The notes under the pieces: generated by a model
Database searches by the model: none
Told to the model about the DNA's origin: nothing
Seen by the model: the letters and a program-made list of their open reading frames with translations, nothing else
In this document: piece after piece, positions 44,075-53,353 of the stretch
How the letters are laid out: each line of letters begins with the position of its first letter
Numbering within the stretch: the stretch's first letter is position 1
Translations under genes and position numbers: made by a program
DNA from: Candidatus Zixiibacteriota bacterium
Lineage (GTDB): Bacteria; Zixibacteria; MSB-5A5; WJJR01
Assembly: GCA_036397555.1 (NCBI GenBank)
Contig: DASWIS010000025.1
Location: 62,001-126,000, forward strand
DNA: 64,000 bases
Direction of reading: 5' to 3'

Positions 44075-47000
44075 TTAGAAGTCCGCGCCGATGGAGAAAT
44101 AGGACTTCGGCTTGTCGTCAACCGAATCGAGGTTGGTCCGCCATGCCTGATCGAAGCGCAGAACGATGAATCCGAGGTTGGCTCGCACTCCGTAGCCGAA
44201 CGACGCTTTGATGTCGTTGAGACGGAAGCCGTCTTCGGTGATCGCGCCGCGGAAGTTGTTGTCGTCCCATGCGGCCCCCATGTCGCCGAAGATGGCGCCG
44301 CCGATACGGGAGAGGACGATGGGCAAAGGGAACCGCAACGCGAGGTACTCGACAAATGGGAAGCGAAACTCCGCATTGGCAACGAAGAACCGGTTGCCGG
44401 ACAGTGCGTAATAGTTGTATCCACGCAACGGCGTGATCACATCGGCGAAGTACAGCCCTTCGACATCATAGACGTCGCCGCGCCCGATGCTCGAGCCGAT
44501 CCAATTCTCGACACCGCCGACGTAGTAGCGTTTCGGGGTCTTGCCGCCGGACACACCCCCGGCCAGACGAAACGCCACGCTGTAGCGCCCGCCCAGACGC
44601 GCGTACTGACGGAAATCGAGCAAGGCCGCCTGATATGAAATTCCTTCAGAGACGCCACCCGGCGCATACTCAAGCTCCAACCGGTAGCGGCGTCCGGTCA
44701 CGGGGCCCGTCAGCCCCCAGATGATGTCGTCGTGCACCAGCGAGATTGAGCCCAGACCGACGCGGGCAAAGCGGTCCTCGTATTCGCCGGACTGCAGGTT
44801 TGGGTCGAAGAATTTGCGATCGATGAACAGCATGACGCCGTCAAGCTGCACGCGCGTGAATTTCGAAAAGGGCCGCGCAGCATTCGCGACGAAGCCGTAG
44901 GTGCGATCCGAAAAGAGACGGTCGTCGAAATCGATGTAGTAGTACTTGGAATGGAACAGGCCGATTCCGTAGTCGATCCGCTTGGGACGGTACGCATAGT
45001 AGACCTGGATGTTCGACTGATCGATCGTGTTGATGAGATCGCTGACGATGAAAAGCTGGTGATCGCCCATGTAATCGGAGATGACAAAAAACGACTGACC
45101 CCGCAGACCGAAAAATGTGTCGTACCCAAGCCCGCCCGATACCAAGTCGGGCGAAAAGCGACGGCGGTACTTGCGTACGGCGTACTCGGTCGTGTCGCCT
45201 GAGCTGTCGGCGACGGATGCCGACGGTTCTGCGGGCGGCGGCTTCCCGGCCAGCTCCCGAGTCCCCGACACAGTATCCGGCGCCGATGAGGTCGTGTCGC
45301 GCCGGGCTTCCGGCGCTGGCTGATCGTCGGCCGGCGCCCCTGCCGTGTCCGCCTCTGCTGCACCCAGCGGCTCGTGCTCCAGAGGGCTTTTCGCGCGATG
45401 CACGTACGAAGTGAATTCCAAGTCTTCCTCAAGGAGCGCCTTGGGGACGCGGTCCGACAACCGGATGTTGCCGCGCATGACGAAAGAATTGGTATCCAGA
45501 CCGAGCTGGCGTCGCATGAACGGGGTCATCGCCAGTGCGTCGCCCTCTTCGATTTTGGGTCGGATGTTGTCCATCAGGAAGACATCGAATCCGCCCTTGA
45601 AGAAAGCGGTGAAGGCGATGCCGGTTCCGTCGGGCGACCACGTCGGCGAAAAGCAGCCCGACAGCGCATTGGTGATCGGGTACGGCTCAGACCGCGAAGA
45701 GTCGATGACATAGAGATTGTAGATGCCGTTGCGGTTGGAAACGAAACAAATACGGGTGCCGTCGGGGGAATAGATCGGCATCCGGTTTTCGAAATCGTCG
45801 TTCGTCAGCGGGCGTACGGAGCCCGACGACAAGTCGGCCTCGAAGATGTTATAGCGTCCGTACGCGGCGGCTCGGGGATCGAACTCGCCGCCCAGACGCA
45901 GCGTCGAAGCCGTCCCTGACGGACGGTCGGAGGCAAAGACGATTCGGGCGCCGTCGGGGTGGAACTCGGGGTCCTGCTCATCGTAGTGATCGTCGGTGAG
46001 CCGCAGAATCTTCTCAGTTTCCAGATCGACCCGATACAGATCGCTGCGATCGTAGCGCGTCGCAAGGAAGACGACGGACTTCCCGTCGGGCGCGTACGCC
46101 GGCGAGCGCATGGCGGAGAAGCCAAACGTCAACACGTCGTCGCGTCCCGATCCATCGACATCGACTAAGAACAGGGCGTCCTGACCGCCGGATTTGGCAA
46201 TCAGCGCGAGCGTCGATCCGTCCGGCGAGAAACTCATTGCCGATTGGAAGGAGTGCAGCGATTCGAATTGGTCGCTGCGTCCGCCCTTCAGCACGCGGCT
46301 CAGTTCCTTGCCGTCCACGGCGGAGATGATGCGGACCTCGGTGTTGTCGGAGCGCTCGCTGAAGATTGCCAGTCGGTCGCCGCGCGGCGAGAAGACGGGT
46401 TTGTCGTTCATGTAGCTGCCGTCTTTATCGTGATCGGTCAGTTGCCGCGCAAACTCCCGGGGCTCTTCGCGCTCGGAAATTTCGGGCCAGTACTCCCGTC
46501 GCAGCCGCTTTTCCCAGTCTTCGGAGAACTCCTTCATCCCCATGCCGATCGCCTTTTTCAGCGAATTGTCTATGGTCGATTCGAAGCGTCCGCGATTGAT
46601 GATCTCCGGAATCTTCTCCTCGCCGTAACGCTCGGCCAGATAAAGAATCGCCGACTGTCCCTCCTTGTAGGCGAGATATCCGCCGACATATTCAAGCGGA
46701 ACGAGGTAATCATGCACCGTCGCATCGCGCATGACCATGTCGGCGAACGTGTCCCATCCGTGGCGGGATGAGTACTCTGCATAACCCTCGGCAAACCACA
46801 GCGGCAGATTAAACAGTGACCGCGTGGAGAGGATCGAGCCGAACCCGCCGCCGTAGATTTTGTCGAAGATGACAGCGTGCGTCAGTTCATGATGCAGGAC
46901 ATGCCGGAAGTCCTCGTACGAACCGGTGAAGGGCATCACCATGCGGTTCTTAAACGATTCGGTGAACCCTCCCACGCCCTCTTCGAGAATGCTGCCGGTG

Positions 47001-47308
47001 ACATTGGTCTGCTGAAAATCGTTGTGCGATTGGTAGAGAATGCACGGGACCCGTTCGCGCAGCCGGTGGTTCACCTGTGACGCGACCTCGGCATATGCGG
47101 AGTCGAGCACACGCGCCGCAAAGACCGCCAAATCGTAGCCGCCATCATAAAAGTAGATGTCGAAGTTGTCCGTGCTGAGGTAGTGCCACTCGAATTCGCG
47201 GTACTGGACTTTGTTTTTGCCGAATCGGTCGCTCTGCGCGCGCGCACTGGGTGCGGACAACAGGACCGCCAGCCCCATCGCACATGTGGCCAAGGCGACG
47301 AACCGCAT
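44075..47308 (-). CDS. Exported peptidase-MA-like metalloprotease with beta-propeller and outer-membrane barrel domains
   Basis: 1,077 residues from ATG 47308, which has AGGA 8 bases upstream and opens a signal peptide (LATCAMGLAVLLSAPSARA). Longer in-frame starts reach 47401. Domains in order: gluzincin protease (about 30-300) with zinc motif HELTH at 140-144 and a downstream Glu in LWFAEGYAEYSS; PD40/TolB-like propeller (about 310-640) with repeated FSPDGSTLALI, YAPDGKSVVFLA, FHPDGARIVFASD, YSPDGTRICFVSN; acidic linker (about 660-720); and a C-terminal Omp85-like barrel (about 740-1077) with SFGYGVRANLGFIVLRFDQAW. The combination suggests a surface- or periplasm-facing protease anchored by its own barrel. 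Substrate unknown. Confidence 0.85.
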   Translation of the reverse strand: MRFVALATCAMGLAVLLSAPSARAQSDRFGKNKVQYREFEWHYLSTDNFDIYFYDGGYDLAVFAARVLDSAYAEVASQVNHRLRERVPCILYQSHNDFQQTNVTGSILEEGVGGFTESFKNRMVMPFTGSYEDFRHVLHHELTHAVIFDKIYGGGFGSILSTRSLFNLPLWFAEGYAEYSSRHGWDTFADMVMRDATVHDYLVPLEYVGGYLAYKEGQSAILYLAERYGEEKIPEIINRGRFESTIDNSLKKAIGMGMKEFSEDWEKRLRREYWPEISEREEPREFARQLTDHDKDGSYMNDKPVFSPRGDRLAIFSERSDNTEVRIISAVDGKELSRVLKGGRSDQFESLHSFQSAMSFSPDGSTLALIAKSGGQDALFLVDVDGSGRDDVLTFGFSAMRSPAYAPDGKSVVFLATRYDRSDLYRVDLETEKILRLTDDHYDEQDPEFHPDGARIVFASDRPSGTASTLRLGGEFDPRAAAYGRYNIFEADLSSGSVRPLTNDDFENRMPIYSPDGTRICFVSNRNGIYNLYVIDSSRSEPYPITNALSGCFSPTWSPDGTGIAFTAFFKGGFDVFLMDNIRPKIEEGDALAMTPFMRRQLGLDTNSFVMRGNIRLSDRVPKALLEEDLEFTSYVHRAKSPLEHEPLGAAEADTAGAPADDQPAPEARRDTTSSAPDTVSGTRELAGKPPPAEPSASVADSSGDTTEYAVRKYRRRFSPDLVSGGLGYDTFFGLRGQSFFVISDYMGDHQLFIVSDLINTIDQSNIQVYYAYRPKRIDYGIGLFHSKYYYIDFDDRLFSDRTYGFVANAARPFSKFTRVQLDGVMLFIDRKFFDPNLQSGEYEDRFARVGLGSISLVHDDIIWGLTGPVTGRRYRLELEYAPGGVSEGISYQAALLDFRQYARLGGRYSVAFRLAGGVSGGKTPKRYYVGGVENWIGSSIGRGDVYDVEGLYFADVITPLRGYNYYALSGNRFFVANAEFRFPFVEYLALRFPLPIVLSRIGGAIFGDMGAAWDDNNFRGAITEDGFRLNDIKASFGYGVRANLGFIVLRFDQAWRTNLDSVDDKPKSYFSIGADF

Positions 47309-47464
47309 CCCGTCCGTCCTGTTGAATCCGTTGAGAACGGCATCACGCATGTGATAAAAACGTGTATGGAGTTGGGGAATCATCGTTCTGATGTCACGCA
47401 AAACCGGACAGACGTTCTTGTCGAATCAAACAGCCCGCCGGGGCGATTGTTCCGACACGAGCGA

Positions 47465-48778
47465 TCAGCCGTCTTCGACTCTTTTGATATCGGCCCCGAG
47501 TTGCCGGAGCTTTTCCTCCAAACTCTCGTACCCGCGATCGATGTGATAGACGCGCAGAACTTCAGACTGCCCCTTTGCGCCGAGCGCCGCCGTCACCAGT
47601 CCCGCCCCCGCGCGGATGTCGGATGCCATGACCGAGGCGCCGCGCAGAAACGGTACCCCGGCGATGCGGGCCTCATCGCCCGTCACCTGAATGTCGGCTC
47701 CCATGCGTGCCAGTTCCATGACATGAGAAAACCGGTTCGGAAACACCGTCTCGGACAACAGCGAAGCGCCATCGGCGACCGCCAACACCGGCAGGAGCGT
47801 CGGCTGCAGGTCGGTCGGGAAACCGGGATAGGCGAAGGTCGCCACACGCGTCGGCCAGATCTTCCTGGGCCCCTGCACAAAAACAGAGGTCTTCTTCTCC
47901 TCGACTCTGGCACCCATATCGCGCAGTTTGACGGACACCGCCGTCAGGTGATCCGGGCGCACGTGGCTCAGCTCGACCGCCCCCTTGGTGATGACCGCCG
48001 CCATCATGAAAGTCCCCGCCTCCAGTCGGTCCGGTATGGGTCGGTACTCGACTCCCTTGAGCTTCCGAACACCCTGTATCCGGATCGTGGCTGTTCCGGC
48101 GCCCTGGATCTTCGCTCCCATGCGATTCATGAAGTCGGCGACATCGGCGATTTCAGGGTCGCAGGCGGCATTGACGATCATCGTTTCCCCCGGCAACAGC
48201 GCTGCCCCGATCATGACGTTCTCAGTGCCGGTGTGAGTTGGGCGGTCGAATACGATCGTGCCGGACTTCATGCTTCGCCCATCGCCCACAAGATAGCCGT
48301 GCTCTTCGTTGAACTTCACGCCCAACGCTTCGAAGCCCTTGATGTGCAAATCGACCGGACGCGGCCCAAAGGCGCACCCGCCCGGCAGGGAAACCCGCGC
48401 CCGCCGCACGCGGGACAGCAGGGTGCCCAGATACAGAAACGACGCGCGCATGCGTCGCATCAAATCGTACGGTACGTTGTCGCCATCGACGAGGGCGGCA
48501 TTGATGGCGACCGTGCGACTCTTCGGATCGTACGCGGCACTGGCGCCCAGATGTTGGCAGACTTGGACGGCTGTGCGGATGTCGACTAAGTCGGGAATGT
48601 CCCGCAGGACGGTGCGTCCGGTCGACGCCAAGAGCGACGCGCAGATGATCGGCAGTGTGGAATTCTTCGACGACGTGACCGCGACGGTCCCCTTCAGATG
48701 ACGGCCGCCATTGATGACGAATTTATCCAGACCCGACCCCCTGACTCCGGCTCCCGCCCCGAGACGACGCCGGGGCAC
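47465..48778 (-). CDS. murA: UDP-N-acetylglucosamine 1-carboxyvinyltransferase
   Basis: 437 residues. FVINGGRHLKGTVAVTSSKNSTLPI (normally KGxVxxSGAKNAAL), active-site Cys in SLPGGCAFGPRPVDLHIKGFEALG, and paired domains related to EPSP synthase, ending AGLVTAALGAKGQSEVLRVYHIDRGYE. It makes the first committed peptidoglycan precursor. The start is uncertain: GTG at 48778 is the only usual start codon, yet 16 residues precede the conserved DKFVING. A CTG at that point has GGGGG 6 bases upstream. Confidence 0.94.
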   Translation of the reverse strand: MPRRRLGAGAGVRGSGLDKFVINGGRHLKGTVAVTSSKNSTLPIICASLLASTGRTVLRDIPDLVDIRTAVQVCQHLGASAAYDPKSRTVAINAALVDGDNVPYDLMRRMRASFLYLGTLLSRVRRARVSLPGGCAFGPRPVDLHIKGFEALGVKFNEEHGYLVGDGRSMKSGTIVFDRPTHTGTENVMIGAALLPGETMIVNAACDPEIADVADFMNRMGAKIQGAGTATIRIQGVRKLKGVEYRPIPDRLEAGTFMMAAVITKGAVELSHVRPDHLTAVSVKLRDMGARVEEKKTSVFVQGPRKIWPTRVATFAYPGFPTDLQPTLLPVLAVADGASLLSETVFPNRFSHVMELARMGADIQVTGDEARIAGVPFLRGASVMASDIRAGAGLVTAALGAKGQSEVLRVYHIDRGYESLEEKLRQLGADIKRVEDG

Positions 48779-48889
48779 TGATACCGCCCATCCGCAGGGG
48801 TGTCAAGATGTCACTGCTACTCATCGTCGATCGATGCCCACTTTGTTCCGTCATGGAGGTCGCGGCGGCAATCGGTTATACTCCCCGGA

Positions 48890-49648
48890 ATGTCAGGCGT
48901 CTCCACAGCCGGCGACCCTCCGGTCGTATTCTTCTCGGACGCGCACATCGGCGTGCATGGCGCCGATCAGGACCATCGCATCGCCGAGTCCGTGAGGGGA
49001 CTGTTGCGGCACGCCCGGGAAATCGGCGCCGAAGTGTTCTGTCTGGGTGATCTCTTCGATTTCTGGTTTGAGTATCGGCACTGGATACCCAAAACCAATC
49101 TGACCGTCCTCGCCGCCATCGAGGACTACACACGAAGCGGCGGTCTATTCCATCTCGTCGTCGGCAATCATGACTATTGGACCGGAGATTACATGGCGCG
49201 CGAATTGGGCGTCACGGTTCATCAAGGCGACTACACGCCGAACCGTCAGGGGCTGCGCCTGTATCTGTCCCACGGCGACGGTCTATCACCGTCGGAAGGC
49301 GGTTATCGCATGCTCCGAGGAATTCTGCGGCTGCCATTGAACATCGCCGCCTATCGGTTGATTCCGGCCGATTGGGCCTACAGACTGGCCAATTTTTCGT
49401 CGCGCAGCTCGCGTCTGCGGCACCTGCGTCAGCAGCGGACATCGTTCCCGGAGCACGACAAGATGGCGACCGAAACGCTTGCGGCCGGATTCGACGCGGT
49501 CATCGTCGGCCACCTGCATGTCGGGTGGGTACGGAGATTGGAGCGTGGATGGTGGATTAATACAGGCGAATTCTTCGAGACGTTTCAGTATGTCGTGCTC
49601 CGGAATGGGTCTTTCGAATTGCGCAACTGGACGGGCGTCGAGACATAG
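48890..49648 (+). CDS. lpxH: UDP-2,3-diacylglucosamine diphosphatase (LpxH-like metallophosphoesterase)
   Basis: 252 residues from ATG 48890. Metallophosphoesterase motifs: FFSDAHIGVH, CLGDLFDFWFEY, VVGNHDYWTG, LSHGDGL, and VIVGHLHVGWVRRL. LpxH hydrolyses UDP-2,3-diacylglucosamine in lipid A synthesis. FDFWFEY and the overall length fit this family, but related phosphoesterases cannot be excluded. An earlier frame start at 48800 has no family similarity. A TATACT box 7 bases before the ATG, without a good -35, hints at a leaderless mRNA. Confidence 0.85.
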   Translation: MSGVSTAGDPPVVFFSDAHIGVHGADQDHRIAESVRGLLRHAREIGAEVFCLGDLFDFWFEYRHWIPKTNLTVLAAIEDYTRSGGLFHLVVGNHDYWTGDYMARELGVTVHQGDYTPNRQGLRLYLSHGDGLSPSEGGYRMLRGILRLPLNIAAYRLIPADWAYRLANFSSRSSRLRHLRQQRTSFPEHDKMATETLAAGFDAVIVGHLHVGWVRRLERGWWINTGEFFETFQYVVLRNGSFELRNWTGVET

Positions 49649-49678
49649 GTGCATCCCCGAGACTCTCCTTCCATCTGC

Positions 49679-51175
49679 TCAGCCGATGCCCAAACCCGCA
49701 CGCAACGCGGTGCGCACGCTGCATAGGATCAGTTGACCGACTGATCGCGTGGTCGTCTGGGGAATCGAGCTGATGTAGACGCGCCGGGATGACGTTCCGG
49801 TGGCCGCCAATTGCAAAAGATCATCGACTCCCAGCCGGCGACTGAGCGCGACATCAAGCACCGATCCCCCGGCGGCGATGATCTTTTGCGCCCAGCCGCG
49901 CCGGAAGGCGCCCTGATATACTCTGGGCGTAGCCGGACAGACGAGCAAACACCCCGCCTGGTCCGGTTGGATGCGCCGTCCATCGACGAGTTCGGCCGCA
50001 CGCTCGATCTCATAGGGTAGCGCACCCGGACCGATCAGGACCCCGCCCGGCTCGCCGGATTCTTCGGCGGATCGCGCGACAGTCCAGCGCGTCTCTTCGT
50101 GGAGCACTCCCAGCGACGATTCGACATGCCGTCCTTCAAGAAAGTGCTCACCGTCATAGACAGCCGCCCGGTCGGGATGGCTTTGGGGAAACCGCCCCTG
50201 CAGGAGTCGCCCATAGTGGCGACGGATGACATCGTCGAATGGGCACATCGCCGCTGCGGCGCCCGCCCGGACCGTGAGGTGGCAGAGCTTGACCTTGCGA
50301 TCCAGCGACAAGCGCTCGATCGGCCCCCCCCAGAACTCAATGATGGTTCCCGGCCAATCCTCGTGCCATCGGTGCGACAGCATCGTCAAAAACAGATCCT
50401 CAACATCGACCGATCCGGATATGCGGCGCGTCAATTCAATCTTGATGGTGTGTTTGGGAAAGCCGTTTTGCTCTTCACCGAAGGTCAGTAACCCGACACC
50501 GCCCAATCCCGACAGCAGAGTCTGCGGCCCGCGCACCAGTTGGCCGGGATAAACGAGTCGTGATTCGACCAGTTGCCAGTCGATCGCGCCCGCGTGTGGC
50601 AGGCACCACAGGGGCTCGCCATGCGCTGCCGCGGCGAGATCGCCGTCGGCGGCAGTCGGTTCGGTAGACGGCCAACGGAACCGTGGTCCGGGACACACCG
50701 CGACGGGTGCGTCATCGGAGTCACCCCGTTTACGCACGATCCAGTCGAAGGCGGGACTCCCATCGGGGCGGTTGTCCAGACTGCGCCGCATGATCTTGGC
50801 ACTGGCGGTTTGTGCGTGCGGCCCGATCTCGGATTGGTCGCGAGGCGGCGGCGGCACGCCCAGGCGCAGCTGCAATTGTTCCAGTCGCAATTCGCTGGGT
50901 TTTTCGACAAGGCCGTACTTGCGCCGCCAAGTGTAGAAGGCCGCCTTGGAGATATTCAACTCGCGACCGGCGCGAAAATCATCACCGAATCGTTCCCAGA
51001 GTTCCTGAATCTGCTGTTGAGTGAACTTAGTCGACGTGTGCCGAGGAATCTTCTTCTTGCGACGCCAGTAGGTGACCAGGTACTCCGGGATCCCCCCCAA
51101 TGCCTCCGCAATGCGGGCATCGGTCTTATAGAGTGCCTGGAGACGAATCAGTTCTGTTTTGCGCGGGATTCTCAT
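49679..51175 (-). CDS. Tandem helix-turn-helix protein fused to a degenerate aconitase/LeuC-like domain
   Basis: 498 residues from ATG 51175 (a TTG at 51241 opens the frame earlier). Residues 1-110 hold two similar DNA-binding-like units: LYKTDARIAEALG with VTYWRRKKKIP, and LWERFGDDFRAGRELNIS with FYTWRRKYGLV. The remainder follows the aconitase/LeuC order: LVYPGQLVRGPQTLLSGLGGVG, KIELTRRISGSVDVEDLFL, GTIIEFWGGPIERLSLDRKVKLCHLTVRAGA, AMCPFDDVI and a C-terminal LLVCPATP. Catalytic elements appear lost: GDSHT reads GPQTL and the PGCxxC iron-sulphur ligands are absent. I infer a regulator with a non-enzymatic ligand-binding aconitase fold. Homology is judged by eye. Confidence 0.7.
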   Translation of the reverse strand: MRIPRKTELIRLQALYKTDARIAEALGGIPEYLVTYWRRKKKIPRHTSTKFTQQQIQELWERFGDDFRAGRELNISKAAFYTWRRKYGLVEKPSELRLEQLQLRLGVPPPPRDQSEIGPHAQTASAKIMRRSLDNRPDGSPAFDWIVRKRGDSDDAPVAVCPGPRFRWPSTEPTAADGDLAAAAHGEPLWCLPHAGAIDWQLVESRLVYPGQLVRGPQTLLSGLGGVGLLTFGEEQNGFPKHTIKIELTRRISGSVDVEDLFLTMLSHRWHEDWPGTIIEFWGGPIERLSLDRKVKLCHLTVRAGAAAAMCPFDDVIRRHYGRLLQGRFPQSHPDRAAVYDGEHFLEGRHVESSLGVLHEETRWTVARSAEESGEPGGVLIGPGALPYEIERAAELVDGRRIQPDQAGCLLVCPATPRVYQGAFRRGWAQKIIAAGGSVLDVALSRRLGVDDLLQLAATGTSSRRVYISSIPQTTTRSVGQLILCSVRTALRAGLGIG

Positions 51176-51239
51176 CGCCAAAGACAACTGCCGGGCCGCT
51201 TGGTGAACAATCACGGCATTGCAATCGTGTCTGAGTCGC

Positions 51240-51269
51240 AATGTAGGAATTTCGATTTTGCCAAGTCAA
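51240..51269 (-). promoter_or_regulatory. Promoter of the HTH/aconitase-like gene
   Basis: Minus-strand TTGACT (51264-51269), 18-base AT-rich spacer, TACATT (about 51240-51245). The start codon at 51175 would lie about 60 bases downstream, so the gene can be transcribed independently of the HIT gene. Confidence 0.6.
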
Positions 51270-51348
51270 ACGGGTGCCGCGCGTTCCGGGCGCGGCTCAA
51301 TCCCTGCGGGCAAGTGCTTGTAACCGATTGGAGTACTTATGGTTACTG

Positions 51349-51846
51349 TCACTTTGCGGAACGCGATGCTCTGCGGAACGCAGTCCGCAAGGTTCGCTTA
51401 AGCTTGAGCAGGTCGACAGAGACGATCCGTGTATCAGCCAAGACCGGCAGGAAGTTTGTGTCGCCGACCCAGCGGGGGACGACGTGAAGATGCAGGTGGC
51501 CCTCGATACCGGCGCCGGCGGCACGGCCCAAGTTCATCCCGATGTTCATTCCCGCAGGATCCTGTATCGACTTCAGGACGCGGGTCGACAGCGCGGTCAG
51601 CGACATCAGTTCGCTGCGTTCGCTCACCGTCAAGTCTTCGAGCGCGGCGACATGCCGAAAGGGAATGACCAGCACATGGCCCGACGTATACGGATAACGG
51701 TTCATCACTACATAGGCGCGCTTCCCCCGATGGAGAATCAATTCGCGCACCGGTCGGTGCCTGGAGGGATCGCAGAATATGCACCCGTCCGGTTGCGGTC
51801 CGAGGATGAATTCTTCGCGCCATGGAGCATACAGCCGTTTGACCAT
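51349..51846 (-). CDS. HIT-family protein (Ap4A phosphorylase-like nucleotidyl hydrolase/transferase)
   Basis: 165 residues. PDGCIFCD near residue 20 (zinc-type HIT proteins), VMNRYPYTSGHVLVIPFRHV, and the HIT triad in IEGHLHLHVVPRWVGDTNF. Bacterial members of this subgroup act on dinucleoside polyphosphates or related nucleotides. It starts 12 bases after the methyltransferase gene, so both are probably co-transcribed. Confidence 0.93.
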   Translation of the reverse strand: MVKRLYAPWREEFILGPQPDGCIFCDPSRHRPVRELILHRGKRAYVVMNRYPYTSGHVLVIPFRHVAALEDLTVSERSELMSLTALSTRVLKSIQDPAGMNIGMNLGRAAGAGIEGHLHLHVVPRWVGDTNFLPVLADTRIVSVDLLKLKRTLRTAFRRASRSAK

Positions 51847-51858
51847 CGTCGAATCCTC

Positions 51859-53259
51859 TCAGCCGGACACTCGCGGCGTCAGCAGCGCGACGGCTTCAAT
51901 GTGCGGCGTGTGCGGGAACATATCGACCGCTGCCAGACGCTCCAAGGAAAATGCCTCGGCCAGCAGCACGAAATCACGCGCCAGTGCCGCGGTGTTGCAC
52001 GAGACATAGACCAGGCGCCGGGGACTCGGTGTCATCCGCGTCAACGCCCTGGCCACTTTCGGATGCAGTCCGGCGCGCGGCGGATCGACGACAATGAGGT
52101 CGAATGGACTCATCGCCGACGAATCTGCTTTCAAATACTCGAGCACGTCCCCACAGAGGAATCGACAGTTCGTGACATCATTCAGTGCGGCGTTTCGCTC
52201 GGCGGCGGCGACGGAGTCCGCATGCGATTCCACGCCGATCACGCGGTCTGCCCGACGCGAAAGCAACAGCGAAATCACACCCGCACCCGCATACAGGTCG
52301 AGTGCCGTCCCTCCCTGCGGATCGGCGTATGTCATGACCCGATCGAAGAGCCGCTCGGCTTGCAACGTATTGGTCTGAAAGAATCCGCCGGGCGCGATTT
52401 CGAATGTGAAGCCACCGAGTTGCTCAGTGAGGCGCCCCGGACCAAAGAAGACTTGCCGCAGTGACCCGGTGGCGATATTGGCGCGCCGGTCGTTGACGGT
52501 CCACAGCGCAGTTGTCACGTACGGACACCTCTGCCGCAGACACTGGGCGAAATCGTCTGACCGGTCCCATTCACCGGCGGCGGTGACGAGATTGACCAGC
52601 ACATCGCCGGTGCGAAGTCCCAAGCGCGTAACCACGAACCGCAGAAACCCTGTATGGTGAACGGGGTGATAGGGGGCCACTGATCCATCTGCGAAGAAAC
52701 CGCGCACGGCGCCGACGATGTCTGCCACCCGTGCGTCCGTCAGCCAGCATTCGGACAGATCAAAGGCATCGCGAAAGTTCTCACGGGGGTGCAATCCCAA
52801 AGCGAGCGTACCGTCGAATCCGCCGAACGAAAACTCCATCTTGTTGCGATAGCGAAACGGCGGCTCGCACGGAACAATGTCGATGTCCGGTATTCTGTCG
52901 AGCCCGCCGATGCGGCGCAGTTGCTCGGCCAGGTGACGGACTTTCCCCTCCAATTGTCGCTCATATTGCAGATCGAGGAGGCGGCAGCCGCCACACAGCC
53001 CGAAATGCCGGCACAGCGGATCGATTCGCCCCGGACCCGGCGTTACGATCTCCTCCAGCGCGGCGTGCAGCAAATTGCGCTTGCGGGCGGTAATCCGGGC
53101 GCGTACGCGGTCTCCGGGCAACCCACGGTCGGTCAGCACCACCATCCGCCCCAGCCGCGCAATCCCGCGTCCTTTGTCGCCCCAATCCTCGATGGTCAGT
53201 TCGACCGTCTCGCCCCTGCGGGGTATGGAACTTGCGATCGATGACAGCGCCTGCGGCAT
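51859..53259 (-). CDS. TrmA/RumA-family RNA (uracil-5-)-methyltransferase
   Basis: 466 residues from ATG 53259 (a GTG five codons earlier is possible). N-terminal TRAM domain ([32 protein letters not shown]), iron-sulphur Cys cluster [15 protein letters not shown] with an earlier/later partner Cys, SAM-binding [24 protein letters not shown], and catalytic region [11 protein letters not shown] with [13 protein letters not shown] holding the nucleophilic Cys. It methylates uridines in rRNA or tRNA. Which site (for example U1939-like or U747-like) cannot be told. Confidence 0.93.
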   Translation of the reverse strand: MPQALSSIASSIPRRGETVELTIEDWGDKGRGIARLGRMVVLTDRGLPGDRVRARITARKRNLLHAALEEIVTPGPGRIDPLCRHFGLCGGCRLLDLQYERQLEGKVRHLAEQLRRIGGLDRIPDIDIVPCEPPFRYRNKMEFSFGGFDGTLALGLHPRENFRDAFDLSECWLTDARVADIVGAVRGFFADGSVAPYHPVHHTGFLRFVVTRLGLRTGDVLVNLVTAAGEWDRSDDFAQCLRQRCPYVTTALWTVNDRRANIATGSLRQVFFGPGRLTEQLGGFTFEIAPGGFFQTNTLQAERLFDRVMTYADPQGGTALDLYAGAGVISLLLSRRADRVIGVESHADSVAAAERNAALNDVTNCRFLCGDVLEYLKADSSAMSPFDLIVVDPPRAGLHPKVARALTRMTPSPRRLVYVSCNTAALARDFVLLAEAFSLERLAAVDMFPHTPHIEAVALLTPRVSG

Positions 53260-53353
53260 GGTACCAAGATACACGCACGGTGCGCGGGATTCAAAGGAAC
53301 GCGCAACGCGGATTCCGTTACCGGGGCGCGCTCGGCCGTGGTATCATCCTCAA

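Noticed and set aside
49679-51175. HTH gene as a transposase or other mobile element
   Set aside because: No inverted or direct repeats at the ends, no DDE or recombinase motif; the larger part follows the aconitase fold order.
53075-53353. Upstream extension of the copper ATPase frame
   Set aside because: The 93 codons lie antisense inside the methyltransferase gene and have Arg/Ser/Pro-rich, non-family composition.
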